A stretch of 64,000 bases of DNA from Mesodorylaimus sp. YZB2_4 (lineage: Eukaryota; Nematoda; Enoplea; Dorylaimida; Dorylaimidae): assembly GCA_030248295.1 (NCBI GenBank), contig JASANH010001365.1, positions 26,743 to 90,742 of the forward strand. Direction: 5' to 3'. The translations under genes were made by a program, and so were the position numbers. Of the stretch, positions 1-10,665 are shown in pieces (within the stretch, counting starts at the first letter, position 1; the number at the start of each line of letters is the position of its first letter). The notes below the pieces were generated by a model. It was not told the DNA's origin and made no database searches. It worked only from the letters and a program-made list of their open reading frames with translations.

Positions 1-333
1 AAAAAAGTGTTCTTCCTTCGCATAGGAATCAAAAACTTGGCGAGTAAACCGCAGAAAATTCAGGTTATAATTAAGGATGAAGGATGCCCCGACTAAATTT
101 TTATAATGTTATGCTGCCAATGACAGCATTTTTCATACATGGGTAAAGGACAAATCTTAGTCAAGCTAATGTCACACTGAGGAATTTAGACGAAGATTGA
201 GAGGAGGGCGGCAGATTTTTAAGAATGGTGCTGTTTGCACTCGAGACTGCATGTGCTCGAACGCGGCCAGTTCTCGAGGGGGTATATTAGGTGGGTGGAG
301 AAGAGTCAGGACTAAAAAAGGAGTGAAATACAC
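1..333. other. unassigned flank of the inverted-repeat element
   Basis: No reading frame, repeat or RNA gene can be supported here. The stretch lies just outside the left arm of the inverted-repeat element, and no target duplication relating it to the sequence after 8471 is evident. Confidence 0.4.
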
Positions 334-517
334 AAAAAATTCATGAAATGAAACTAGGAAAGGTAGTACATGTGGTTTAATGCGCCTTCGGAGCAGGCCG
401 GTCTAGGCTGACAATAGGTGATCGAGAAAGATCCCGCCTGGCTACTGGCTGGTCACATGTACTCGCGGGCTTTTAGGGTTGACAAGTAGATCATAACAAC
501 TAGTTTTTTTATGTCAT
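334..517 (+). repeat. left arm of long inverted repeat
   Basis: This arm is the reverse complement of 8288-8471 over about 184 bases, with roughly 10-15 percent divergence by eye. Shared blocks include AAAAAATTCATGAAATGAAA at the outer tip and GTTGACAAGTAGATCATAAC near the inner end. Homology stops sharply at both outer tips. The arms enclose an LTR retrotransposon that is clearly younger, so they are read as termini of an older DNA or foldback element of about 1.6 kb before the insertion. Confidence 0.8.
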
Positions 518-802
518 TGGGTGCGGCTGGTGACACTCATTAGACCTTGAATGACATTGCATGCAGATTGTTCATGCAATGGAGGATCTTGCATGCCTTG
601 TATTTTATTGCTAGTGATAATCAATCACGAGAAGTAAATGCGGCACCTCATTTTGCGTGGAATGAGCGCATCTAGACATCGGAGAATGCGCATTTCATAG
701 TTTACATTTACATTTCATAGTTTCATTTCGAAGGTACGCAGTTAGCATTCGCGCAAAGCAAAATGGTTTGAGAGCGAGGGGAGAGCTTGTTTCATGATCT
801 TC
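518..802. other. interior of inverted-repeat element, left of the retrotransposon
   Basis: No coding potential is seen. A short local duplication of CATTTCATAGTTT occurs around 692-723. The stretch ends at the CTTC target duplication of the retrotransposon (799-802). Confidence 0.35.
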
Positions 803-1043
803 TGTAATGAGGTTCACTTACATACGAAACCTTGGCTTCTGTGGACGGCACGATAGGGATGGAAGCGATGGGACATAGCGGTCGTTAGTGGGTTTAATTA
901 GAGACGACCAGACTCGGCGGATGCAACGATACCACTGAGCCTAAGCGCTGGCACGCTCAGAGTGCAACTTACAAACTCCGCGCGCTCCAGCAGACGCAAC
1001 TGCTTACATCAAAAGTGCGCGACACTCGAATGACCTCACTACA
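803..1043 (-). repeat. 3' LTR of the gypsy element
   Basis: A direct repeat of 7063-7303 over 241 bases with about eight substitutions counted by eye. The boundaries are TGTAAT at 803 and TACA at 1043, with homology ending exactly there. It is the 3' LTR because the coding genes run on the minus strand. Confidence 0.93.
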
Positions 1044-1267
1044 TTTGCCGGGGCCTCAGTTGAAGTTCGTCCCTGAACTGGGAAACAAAAAAAACGAAAC
1101 ATGTTAATACCATAGACATGTCACACCGACGGATCAAAACGCTGCGTCGCCTTAGGGTTCGTCCGCAAGCCCATCCGACCTTCGAGTCGTCCCTGCGAGA
1201 ACTGTGGCCGGGTGTACGCCGGCTTGGACTCGACTCGCGACGCTGCCTCCGGTCTCGCAGATGGTAC

Positions 1268-1861
1268 TTAAACGGTCGGTTTGGCCATTGTTGCTGGCTT
1301 ATCGCTAGGTACGGTTGTCATGGGCTTGATCTCGGACGGCGACGACGTTGGAGGTGTGGATGACAGATTAGATGGTCTGCTGGACAAAGCTGAAATAGAA
1401 CTGGATGCGCTCGCATCTTTATCTTTCTGACCCGTTGTGACCTTAGAGCGATCTGCGCTCTCGATCTGAACATACCGAGGAGCGGGCACGCTTTGCGATA
1501 TACTTTCCAATCGCGCCTGCAAGTCAAGTGGAGGCAAACTGGCTGGTTCCGCAGTAGGTTGAACGCTCTGCGCTTGGTGAGGGCTATCCTGCCTCACTGC
1601 CTCAGTCACTGCCTGCTGGCCGGCTGCCTGTCCTGACGTGGCTTTTGTCGTAACACGCCTTAAAGCATCCTCAAACTCTTTATCCTCATCATTCTCCAAA
1701 TCTGCTCCTGGAGGTAGCTGCCATGGCGCAAAGCATGGTTTAAGCCGATTCACATGCACCATAAGCTTTGGCGCACTTGGTTCATTCCACAAACGAATCA
1801 CTACATCCACTGGCGATGGTTTGGCTAAAATTATGTGAGGACCTGCCCATTTTGGCTTCAA
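1268..1861 (-). pseudogene. integrase C-terminal (GPY/F-like) domain and tail
   Basis: The first 45 residues read as the C-terminal domain of a gypsy integrase: KWAGPHIIL corresponds to the GPY/F region and HVNRLKPC to its usual ending. Behind it lies a Gln/Ser/Pro-rich tail of about 150 residues that matches nothing I know and could be an element-specific extension. The frame is separated from the integrase core by a stretch (1862-2035) with stops in the expected frame, so the polyprotein is broken here. Confidence 0.75.
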
Positions 1862-2035
1862 TTTCGCACCAACGCCCTATCTCTCAGACATCATCCAACA
1901 AAGTCTGTTCACATCAAATGTGTCTGGATGTATATTACGATCGTTATACTCCTTCTGACGAACTTGAGCCTCCTTGAGATTCTGCTTCACAATCTGTCTC
2001 ATGGTATTCAATCGTTCCTGAACACTAGTAGCGTA

Positions 2036-2919
2036 CTACGACGGTCGTTTGGAATCCGAAGGTGCAGCATTCAACTCACCTGGGACTACAGGTTCCCGAC
2101 CGAAAAGAATGCTGTAAGGTGAATGTCCCAAGGTGGACTGTATCGTAGACCGATATGCGAATAGGATATACGGGATCCAATCATCCCATTCTCGTTCGTG
2201 TTGGCGAACATAAATGCCCAGCATAGTGCCAATGATTTTATTGGACCTCTCCGTCAACCCGTTGCATGCTGGATGGTATGCTGTTGTCGTTTCTTTCTGA
2301 TGTCACATAAGCGACACACTTCCTGCATGACCTGTGAAAGGAAATTCGACCCCTGGTCACTCAAAAGTTCTCGAGGCGCTCCATACCGACACACTTTTTC
2401 GCGAAGGAAGCATTCAGCTATCGTCACAGCTTCTCCATTTGGTAGGGGAAAGGCTTCACACCAACGCGAAAAGTAATCAGTGAAAACAACGATTACGGTT
2501 TTCTCTTCGCTCGTCCTAGGCAGAGGACCTATCAGGTCGACTCCAACTCTCTCCCAGGGACCCGCATATGGTATAGGTTGTAGTGGCGCCTTGATCTTCC
2601 TGTGGGCGTCCTTGAATCTAGCGCACAAAGTGCATGCTAGGACAAAATTCTCAGTATCTCGATAGTAACCATCCCAATAATATTTCGCTGAGACTTTGAA
2701 AAACGTCTTACTCATACCGAAATGTCCCGCAAAGACACTTCCATGACACTGCTGCAAAATTTTTGTCCGCATATGCTTCGGTACAACTACTTGTACTGTG
2801 GGTTCTGACGACTTTCCCCCATTTCGCAATGTGAACCAACACTCCGTGCCGCATGGTGTATCTAGGTTTTTCCATGCAAAACTGTTTAACCAGAGACTCA
2901 TTCTCAGGCATGATTCCAT
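2036..2919 (-). pseudogene. gypsy integrase, zinc finger and catalytic core, frameshifted
   Basis: Two overlapping minus frames together make up the integrase. The upstream frame (2919-2254) holds the HHCC finger (CHGSVFAGHFG followed by CTLCAR) and two of the three catalytic acids in VGVDLIGPL and LLSDQGSNF. A frame change near 2255 leads into the second frame (2257-2036), which begins with TERSNKIIGTML and contains the catalytic glutamate, followed by the WDDWIPYILFAYRST block. The enzyme would join cDNA to the target DNA in the nucleus. The active-site residues survive but are in different frames. Confidence 0.88.
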
Positions 2920-4468
2920 GCTCGATGAAATCTGCTAGCTGTCTCAGATATGGATCAGCTCGTTTCTCCTGCGCGAGCTCGTGCCATCGCGCCCTCTCTT
3001 CCCACGCACCTATGTCAACAGCACCGATCAACCTATCCATCTCAGTCTTCTCTGGAGATGTGGGCATGCTTAGCCGCGACAGCATGTCGACATTGGCATG
3101 GTTCTTACCTGGTCGATATACCACTTGAAACTCAGAACCTGCCAGTTGTGCAATCCAACGTGTAAATCTCCCATCCTGAATCTTGTTTTTGAAGATATAA
3201 ACTAATCGCAGGTGATCAGTGACCACATAGAATGGCTTTCCATATATGTATGGTCTGGAAAGTTTAACAGCCCAATGCACTGCCAAGCCTTCAAGTTCTG
3301 TCACAGGGTACTTCGGTTCGGCGCCCTCGAGCGTTCTACTGGCGAAAACTACAGGATGTTCCCGTCCATCATCCGCGCGCTGAGCCAAGATAGCACCCAG
3401 GCCATATTGGCTCGCATCTGTGAAAATAAAGAACAGTTTAGAAAAGTCAGGATATCTCAAAACAGGATACGATGTAAGCATTCTTTTCAATTTTTCAAAC
3501 GCCTCCTGGCACTCTTCAGTCCAGTGAAACTTCACGTTCTCCTTCGTCAGATCGTACAATGGTCTCGTTATTCGCGAAAAATCCATGATAAATCTGCGAT
3601 AAAATGTAGCCATGCCAAGGAATCTCCGCACAGCGGCCTTGTCTCGCCTTGTCAGCGGCTGAGATGCCAACGCCCAGGCGTGCGTTGGCATCTCAGCTAC
3701 AGCACGGACCTTCTCGCGATCAGGTTTCAGTCCTTCCGCAGTCACGCGGTAGCCCAAAAACGATATATCCTGCATCAAGAACGTACACTTTGATAAATTG
3801 ACCCTAAGCCCCGCCTTATGAAGTCTCTCAAGCACTGCATTTAGTCGCTGTTGATGCTGTTCGAACGAGCTCCCAAACACCATTATGTCGTCCAGATACA
3901 CTAGACAGTCTGCCCATTGCAGTCCTGAAAGCACCACGTCCATTAGCCGTTGGAATGTACCAGGACAATTTTTCAGTCCAAATGGGAGCACTTTCCACTG
4001 GTGCTGCCCAGACGGTACTCTGAAAGCAGTCTTCGGCACATCCTCAGGAGCTAACTTGATTTGATGAAATGCACTTAGCAAATCAAGCGTGGAAAAATAT
4101 TTAGCCCCATGCAATGCGTCAAGTATCTCATCCAACCTAGTCAACGGGTATTCATCCCGCATAGTGATCTCATTCAGTCTTCGGAAATCAATGCAAAACC
4201 TCCATGTGTTGTTCTTCTTCTTAGGAAGTACTACAGGCGAGCTCCAACTAGAACTAGAGTCTTCTATCTGATCCGCCCGTTTCAAGGTGTCAACAAAATC
4301 CTTGATGACCTGCCGTTGAAGAAAAGGGACCCGTCTGGGTGGCTGGTGTACAGGAGGATGATTGCCTGTATTGATAACATGTTTCACTGGCGCCGTCACA
4401 GGTGTCAGTTCCTCTGGTTTACTGGCGAAGAGACCTGCGGCGACCCATTTCAGCAAGAACTGTTTCAT
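2708..4468 (-). pseudogene. gypsy reverse transcriptase and RNase H
   Basis: A 586-residue open frame with the reverse transcriptase blocks in order: WSSPVVLPKKKNNTWRFCID, FSTLDLLSAFHQIKL, AFRVPSGQHQWKVLPFGLKN, and the catalytic YLDDIMVF. RNase H follows with FTDASQYGLGAIL and VVFASRTLEGAEPKY. The usual TDHxAL block is altered to TDHLRLVY. Matching to integrase moves to another frame near 2850-2900, and the last ~60 residues here are out of frame. The frame starts inside the linker after the protease rather than at a natural initiator, since gypsy pol is cleaved from a polyprotein. This is the best preserved part of the element. Confidence 0.92.
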
Positions 4469-4477
4469 GCTTATGGC

Positions 4478-5190
4478 CTATTGCTCGGAGACACCTAAGA
4501 GCATGCCATGCACTATGTTCTGTGCCCTCTGTTTTGTCTGCTCAGACACTGGAAAAGCCGTATTCGCAACATCGAATTCCGTCTCGATTGTGCCCAAGCG
4601 CTGGCCTTCCATCAGCACAATCGGAGCCTGCGTGCTATTCATCACCAAGATATGTAGACGACCATCATTCACACGAGTTAGTGCGCTCGCCACCAGAAGT
4701 GGGTGGTCATCATCTGTCCGCTGCGCCGGCTCTCCAGCGAGTAAAGCCGTGCCTGCCGCAACACTCGCTGTGCCATAAATATATTTCTGGCTCCTAGCAG
4801 GTATTGTGATCGTTTCCGCCACATACACTGTCGAGTGCTCTGTATCTGGAGTGTCGCCTAATAAGTGATCCAAATCAACTGTAGGCAGTCTCCTAGCAGC
4901 ACCCTCTGGAAAGTCAATTCGAATAGCTCCAAACTTGCTTAGGAAGTCTCGTCCAAGTAGAAATGGAATCACCAAATCGTTGGCGATAAGAAATTGCTGC
5001 TTCACAATTCGATTGTGTATCCTCACTCGCAACTCGACTATTTCATTCATATGCACCATAGGACCACTGATGCCTTGGACTGGGATGCTCCTTCTCCTGT
5101 CCACCGTCAATCCTTTCCCATTTACAGTCCTGTATTTAGAATCCAAATAATCGACAAGCTTACCTGATATGAAACTTCGACCCGCGCCCG
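4478..5190 (-). pseudogene. gypsy aspartic protease, active site damaged
   Basis: A retropepsin-type fold is suggested by IPVQGISGP, a flap-to-C-terminal stretch and LGRDFLSKFGAIRIDF, which matches the hydrophobic ILGxDFL block of gypsy proteases. The enzyme would cleave Gag-Pol. The expected D-S/T-G triad about 25 residues upstream is not present in this frame; the position reads ISGKLVDYL, so the catalytic aspartate seems lost or frameshifted near 5165-5180. The C-terminal 130 residues form the linker to reverse transcriptase. Family assignment is fairly sure; the missing aspartate is my alignment by eye. Confidence 0.65.
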
Positions 5191-5729
5191 TTCGATAATC
5201 GGATTCGGGACGTAAACCCTGACATCATCAATAATTACGGGTGTAAACTTTGGACTGACAGCCTCTCTCTGCCCTTGTGCATTTCCTTGCACGTCAACAT
5301 ACAGCTGTCGAATACTCGCGTACTCCACTGCTGTAAATTCCCTGGATTCAAAAACGTTGTCTTTCATAACATCGCGCAACCCTTCTCGGTTAGCATTACA
5401 TCTGCGCAGTCTGCTACACAAAGATTGCTCTCGTTTCTTTACCGACAACAAACACCCTATCCTGGCGTTACGTTTCCTAAACAAGCTACGAACGCAACTC
5501 CTTGCACATGAAAATCTCTTAATCCTACGTAACCACGATTGGTGTTGCCACAACACAATGGGCCAACCAAACGAACGCAGAATTTCCCAAAAATAAATGA
5601 AAGAACACTTATTAACTTTTTCAAACAAAAACTGCAGCATTACCAGAAGAATGATTGCAGGGTAGGTACACATGCCCGTGCAAAACTGGTACACTCCCAA
5701 AACACAAATTACTAAATCAAAAACAAATG
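5191..5729 (-). other. degraded gag-protease junction
   Basis: This stretch should encode the nucleocapsid and the protease N-terminus. A long minus frame crosses it (5757-5122), but its first 70 residues are hydrophobic and unlike nucleocapsid, and only cysteine traces such as CCGNTNRG in another frame hint at a zinc knuckle. I regard it as decayed coding sequence. Confidence 0.4.
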
Positions 5730-6427
5730 TTAGAGTTTCCAAAATCCAAACCACCAAATTTTGAAAAGGCCAAAGACGTCTGAAACCAAAGCGAGCGTTT
5801 TATACGACGTTCCAGCTAACTGAGCAGCAGCTAAGACATCGTCCAGAGACCCAGTTGCCGCGCCATATACAGCTTTCCAAATTTTCCAGTTAGGGTGCGG
5901 TTTGGGCTTCCCCTCAACCCCCGCAATAAATCGTTCTTTGATCATCAAATTCCGCGCATTTTCGTCCTGATCTGGGTAGGCTAGTTTAGCCAGTCTGACT
6001 AGATCGCGATGGTAATCATTCACAGTCTCTTTCTCATCCTTTTTCCGAAAATGGAAAGTCTGCCGATAAACACTACGTTGATGAGGCATGCTAAATTCTG
6101 CAGGAGGTAAGCCTTTAAAGCCTCGTACGTACCTCGTTGATCATCGCTACCAAGCTGGTAGACATCTAAAGCCCGTCCTCTGAGACATTTGTTAAGCTCG
6201 ACTAACTTCACCGCCTCGGTTACGTTGGGAGCTAAGCTACTTAGATACTCGAACTGCTCGAAAAATTTCTGTACGTCCTGATCTTCCGCGCCTGCTAGCG
6301 GAATTTCCTTATACATCTCATAAAATGGTTGTCTCTTAGACAGATCATTCCCCTGTGCACCCGCTCGAAGTTGTTCCTGGAGAGCAGCGAATGCTGCTGT
6401 TAACTGACCAAACAGAGCCTCAGCCAT
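5730..6427 (-). pseudogene. gypsy gag (capsid region), frameshifted
   Basis: The minus frame from ATG at 6427 begins MAEALFGQLTAAFAALQEQL, a coiled-coil-like start, and continues through a gypsy-type capsid block (FFEQFEYLSSLAPNVTEAVK, then KCLRGRALDVYQL). Near 6085 the frame changes and the capsid C-terminal part follows (ETVNDYHRDLVRLAKLAYPD, then NLMIKERFIAGV). The product would assemble the intracellular particle. No intact Gag can be made from the sequence as read. Confidence 0.82.
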
Positions 6428-7062
6428 ACTGCCTTCTTTCCAGCAGAACAAACAAATCGAGTATCCACCTCACGATAAGGTATCACTACCACAATGCACT
6501 TACAGGGAGAGAACCAGTTCCTCCTCTCTCGCTAGAACAAACACGAGCTGGACACAAGCTGGACACGAGCCACGTGCCAAAAACAAGGTATCACTACCAA
6601 ATTGCACCGAGAAAAGAAACCAGTTTCTCCTCGAACCCGTAAACAAATTCCTGCACTACACGAACCACGTGTCAAGAGCACGGAACCCAAGAATTCGCTA
6701 CGGTACAGAAAATCGATAATCTTCGATCTATGGAGACAAAACAAATGGCGTGATCCTTTCAACCGCCTATCTTGGGCCAAGTGCAGATACCGCTATTAGG
6801 ACTGAGATTTTGATCACCGGAAGAGACACTCCGAGAACTAGGAAGAGACACTCCTAGATTTCAACAAGTTGCCGAAGAAACTTCAGTCAGGACGAGACAC
6901 GTCCTCAGAAAAACGGATGCCACACCCGTTGCACCGAGAAGAGACACTCTTGGTATGGCAGAAGAGACACTCCGCCGATAAGCTCGTTTGGTCCAAAACT
7001 TGCCCAAAGCCTCCTCCCATTCGAACGCTCACCCACCAAGCCTAAACGGAGCGGCCCCCAAA

Positions 7063-7303
7063 TGTAATAAGGTTCACTTACATATGAAACCTTGGCTTCT
7101 GTGGACGGCACGATAGGGACGTAAGCGATGGGACATAGCGGTCGTTAGTGGGTTTAATTAGAGATGACCAGACTCGGTGGATGCAACGATACCACTGAGC
7201 CTAAGCGCTGGCACGCTCAGAGTGCAACTTACAAACTCCGCGCGCTCCAGCAGACGCAACTGCTTACATCAAGAGTGCGCGACACTCGAATGACCTCAAT
7301 ACA
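7063..7303 (-). repeat. 5' LTR of the gypsy element
   Basis: Direct partner of 803-1043, beginning at 7063 (TGTAATAAGG) and ending at 7303. It lies upstream of gag on the minus strand and so carries the element promoter. The CTTC target duplication follows at 7304-7307. Confidence 0.93.
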
Positions 7304-8287
7304 CTTCCTGTGCCTTATCATAAACCAGATCACAGTGCAACAAAATCATGACGTTTTAGCATTGAGCCCCAGAATTTAAAAAGTGCTACCAATCAGGTAC
7401 AAGATAAGCATGAAGAAACTGGTTCAGCAAAGCAGGGTAATGCAGATCAGGACAAGATTATCCCGTTTCACCGACACAAGGCAACAGAAATTCGATCGCT
7501 CCAGTGTTCTAAGCAGTGTCACTAAAGGTCAACGTTTGTCCGCCAAACATATACACATGATTCTTTCATGTCCGAGTCATAGAGATAGAGCTAACTTTTA
7601 TGAGCAGTTCTGATAGCAATTCGTAATACTGTAAATTACGTATATTGGCTCCAAATCGCTGTCATTATAATTTTCGCGCCAAGCAGCGCATATCAATGTT
7701 CTTAGGCAATAGGACAGACGACAGAACTGATAAACTCACTACAACAACTATGACTTTAAGTGTAAGCCTAACCCTAGCCAGTGCGACTGACAAAAATGTT
7801 TTCCCGAGTTCAGTAACGTTAAAATGATGTCTTCTGGGATTCCTCCTGAGCGTTCACCATTTCAAGCGTGTGTTATATCCTAGCTCCTTGACCTATCTAT
7901 TCAGCTTTGGATGGCCGCCAAACAAATTTCAAAGATGTGGAGAAAATCTGCATTGAAGGCTATTCTCATTCTTGCAATGATTTAGCAAATCCTTTTTACT
8001 TTCAAAGAGGAGCTACTAAAATTCATCAGCATAAACTCCATGCATTGGCTTAAAAGTGACAGGCATGCAATACTGTACATCCCTGCGTTCAGGAACTCAA
8101 TGCGCCCAAAAGCTGCAAGAAAGTCCAGCGAAGATGCAGATTCCTCAAAACTCCTGCCTAAGGCAGGAGATGATGAAATTTAAAGCGCTGTCCTGTTATA
8201 GCATTTTGCATAACATAGCCCCTGAATATCCACTATACAAGGAGTGCAGATGTGAGCATCTTCTAGGAGACACCTTCCCCAAACTGG
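7304..8287. other. interior of inverted-repeat element, right of the retrotransposon
   Basis: About 1 kb with only short open frames of up to 79 codons and no recognisable protein. If the retrotransposon is removed, this joins 518-802 to give a non-coding core of about 1.3 kb between the inverted arms, which fits a non-autonomous element. Confidence 0.4.
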
Positions 8288-8471
8288 TGACATAAATGAG
8301 GCTAGTTGTTATGATCTACTTGTCAACCCTAAAAAACCGCGAGTACATGTGACCAGCCAGTGGCCAGGCAGAATCTTTCTTGATCACCTTTTGTCAGCCT
8401 GGACCGGCCTGCTCCGAAGGTGCATCAAACCACATGTACTACCTTTCCTAGTTTCATTTCATGAATTTTTT
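8288..8471 (-). repeat. right arm of long inverted repeat
   Basis: Reverse complement of 334-517. The outer tip ends in the TTTTTT run at 8466-8471; beyond it lies a guanine-rich run (8502-8519) not shared with the left side. Confidence 0.8.
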
Positions 8472-8639
8472 GCTAATAAAAATTATCCGCTGACAATAAT
8501 GGGGGGGAGGGGGGGGGGCAAAAACAGCAAAGGTAGCTAGCTACCTGCACACCCTTGCCGGGCGGAGCGGAAGGGGGTCTTCGCCATGTGAAGCAATTTT
8601 CTTCTGTCAAAAATAGTGGTGAAATAAAGCGAAAACATC

Positions 8640-8880
8640 AAATTATGATTGGCGATGATGACGAGGACGAGGAGAAAGAGGACCTGTAATCAGTCAGGTG
8701 ATCGAACAGAAGCTCTCCCACTCGGATGCGATGACATTCTTGGCTAGCATGAAAAAATATCTGGAGGAGAATACTACTTTATATGATGCTTTTTATGCTG
8801 TTGAGGAGTTGATTGAGGAAGATGTCTTAAAAAAAACGCAAGCAGCAAAAAATTACTGACTTCTTCCAAGAAATAATTTT
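8640..8880 (+). pseudogene. C-terminal fragment of a pogo/Tigger-type transposase
   Basis: The frame reads an acidic stretch (DDDEDEEKEDL), then FLASMKKYLEENTTLYDAFY and VEELIEEDVLKK. After a one-base slip in an adenine run near 8833 the continuing frame gives KRKQQKITDFFQ. The ending KQxKITDFF after an acidic helical segment is the usual tail of pogo/Tigger (CENP-B-like) DDE transposases. Nothing of the DNA-binding or catalytic domain is seen upstream, so this is a 5'-truncated relic. Confidence 0.6.
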
Positions 8881-8929
8881 CGCTGTACATGTATCTTCGC
8901 GTGTAAGAAACTTTTGGCAGCAAAAAGTG

Positions 8930-9005
8930 AATGAATCGGAGCTTCGGCTACTTGAAACTTTGCCTATTAGAAACTTTGGTTATTAGAAACTTTTTTCGTA
9001 GGTTT
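8930..9005 (+). repeat. pogo-like terminal sequence with repeated TTAGAAACTTT units
   Basis: Short units CTTGAAACTTTG, ATTAGAAACTTTGG and ATTAGAAACTTTTT are arranged head to tail just after the transposase tail. Pogo/Tigger elements often end in repeats of the form TTCGAACTTCGG, so this is probably the right end of the element at 8640-8880. Confidence 0.45.
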
Positions 9006-9537
9006 TAAAAAATTCTATTGAGCGAAGTTGACTGTGTTTCATTATTTAAGGTAGTGATACAATGCATGATGCATTCGTGAAAGTGTACAGCGACCCAAAG
9101 AGTCGACCGTTGTATCTTCATACGGACAAAGGAGTAAGTTCACAATACTTTTTTCAAAAAACTTCACATACATATAAACAATTTACTGTAGACTGAATTT
9201 CACAATTCGAAAATGAAGAGGCTTATTAAACATTGATTTTTTTCGTCACTATTCTACTAATCTAAAAAAAGGCATCGACAGAGGAGAGGGTGAGAGTCTG
9301 GAACATGTTTCGACTTGTTCATAAATCGCATCGTCATAGGTTCAAAGAACATTCAAGTCAATGCTGATGCGCTATCTATTGGATCAAAAGACCAAATGAT
9401 ACATTGATGTGTTGTAACTTTTGGTTAAGTCATACAACCACGTTTATAACAGAACGCGCAGGATGGCTCCAGCCGACGTCACTGATGCCGACGCAGAGGT
9501 CATTCGACAAAGGGTGTAACTAATAACTAACACTGTC
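9006..9537. other. unassigned stretch
   Basis: No frame longer than about 50 codons and no repeat relation found. It is AT-rich and ends at the left arm of the inverted repeat that begins at 9538. Confidence 0.3.
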
Positions 9538-9638
9538 CCACACGAACCGAAATATGCAGTCGATGACCTGACCCTGACCTTGATTAAACCAAAAAAACTT
9601 TCTTACCTGACCGTTGCCCTGCGAGGAACTGTAAGTTT
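9538..9638 (+). repeat. left arm of ~100-bp inverted repeat with CCTGACC motifs
   Basis: Reverse complement of 10121-10221 with a handful of mismatches. It contains GATGACCTGACCCTGACCTT and CCTGACCGTTG. Shared sequence begins at CACACRRACCGAAATATGCA at the outer end. The arms are 480 bases apart and probably bound a small non-autonomous element. Confidence 0.75.
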
Positions 9639-9747
9639 AGGAATAGACTACTGTGTGCAAGCGTAGTATGTGCTTGCGAATGCCATCCATCCGTGGTTTA
9701 GCCATCACAATCTCTTCCCATTCGTTCATATTGAAAATTGGCGTCAT

Positions 9748-9945
9748 TGGAGCGAGGTATTCTGGCTGTACTAGCCAATTCCAGCCTGGTAAGGCGCCTT
9801 TTCTCAAATTACGGCGAAAATAAATCGATCATGCAGCACGCTTTTTAAGCAGGAACTGACGCATAACGAAGGAGATTTATCTTCGATTTTTAATGGGCGT
9901 CACCTTCTCTAGTTTTCCCAAAGCCGTGAAAACAGCTTTGCATAT
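9748..9945. repeat. dispersed repeat, copy 1
   Basis: Related to 25620-25790 in the same orientation, with shared blocks ATTCTGGCTGTA, AAGGCGCCTTTTCTC, AAAATAAATC and GAAAACAGCTTT. It sits between the arms of the 9538-10221 inverted repeat, so that element probably belongs to a family with another member near 25.6 kb. Confidence 0.6.
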
Positions 9946-10011
9946 CTTCTTGAGCTTGATAAAAATTCAGTTTCTCGGACTGCCCGTGAAATTTCACGTA
10001 ACGCCAGAAAA

Positions 10012-10665
10012 TTGTCACCTGTAGTGAATTTTCTTGATAAAATTGCAAACACAGTGAAGCTTTGTTGCTGGTGCCGGTTAAGCAAAATTTTTTGTCTGAT
10101 CAATGTCAGTCAGAGCCAGAAAATTTACAGTTCCTCGCAGGTCAACGGTCAGGTCAAAAAGTTTTTTTGGTTCAATCAAGGTCAGGGTCAGATCATCGAC
10201 TGCATATTTCGGTCTGTGTGGTTCTCAGATTTGCATTTAAAACGAGCCACACATATTGAGAAAGTTTTTCGCTGTCTTTCTTTAGACGAGTCTGTTGACA
10301 AATTGAAACGAGTTTTCTTTTTCATTAACGATAAAATGAAACTTGATTTTTTCAAAGCCCTGAATGGTTTATTCTGCAATCGAGTAGGGAGAGGGCTTAA
10401 AAAAAATGGGCGTAAGTGCTTAGGTCTTAGGGGCGACAGGGCTGCCCACGATCTGGCTTCGGCTTTATCTAAATTAGGGATAAAAAGTAGATGTTTCAAA
10501 AACGACATCTCAGCTTTAGAAAAATGTTTGGGGACTACTATTTTGCATTTAATGAACCCCTCCGATAAATATACGAGTCGATTTTCAGATATAATGCGAG
10601 CTAGCATTTCTGGCGGTCTTCCATTGCTTTTTATCATTAGTTTTGACGACGAAAAAACTTATTAA
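10012..10665 (+). CDS. unrecognised open frame, weak
   Basis: A 217-codon open frame. The first 70 codons run through the right arm of the inverted repeat and are unlikely to be coding. The last 140 are lysine- and leucine-rich, with segments such as SLDESVDKLKRVFFFINDKM and HDLASALSKLGIKSRCFKND that have a plausible amphipathic composition. I recognise no family. It may be an exon of a decayed gene or chance; no flanking splice signals were confirmed. Confidence 0.2.
   Translation: MSPVVNFLDKIANTVKLCCWCRLSKIFCLINVSQSQKIYSSSQVNGQVKKFFWFNQGQGQIIDCIFRSVWFSDLHLKRATHIEKVFRCLSLDESVDKLKRVFFFINDKMKLDFFKALNGLFCNRVGRGLKKNGRKCLGLRGDRAAHDLASALSKLGIKSRCFKNDISALEKCLGTTILHLMNPSDKYTSRFSDIMRASISGGLPLLFIISFDDEKTY
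10121..10221 (-). repeat. right arm of ~100-bp inverted repeat
   Basis: Partner of 9538-9638, containing GGTCAAGG- and GGTCAGGTC-type motifs. Outside 10221 the sequence no longer pairs with the left flank. Confidence 0.75.

Larger units (their letters stand above)
803..7303 (-). mobile_element. Ty3/gypsy-type LTR retrotransposon, decayed
   Basis: A 6.5-kb element read on the minus strand with 241-bp LTRs at 803-1043 and 7063-7303, both TG...CA. It is flanked by the 4-bp duplication CTTC (799-802 and 7304-7307). Internal order on the minus strand is gag, protease, reverse transcriptase, RNase H, integrase, with integrase after RNase H as in Ty3/gypsy. The LTRs differ at about eight positions by eye, so the insertion is fairly recent, yet the coding part is split by several frameshifts and the element is not autonomous. 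On the minus strand the sequence just inside the 5' LTR reads TTTGGGGGCCGCTCCG and could hold the primer-binding site. No envelope gene is visible. Confidence 0.93.

Noticed and set aside
5122-5757. A 211-codon minus frame with NTG near its end, resembling a DTG protease triad
   Set aside because: The NTG lies in a different frame from the conserved protease body and is followed at once by a stop. The first third is hydrophobic and unlike nucleocapsid.
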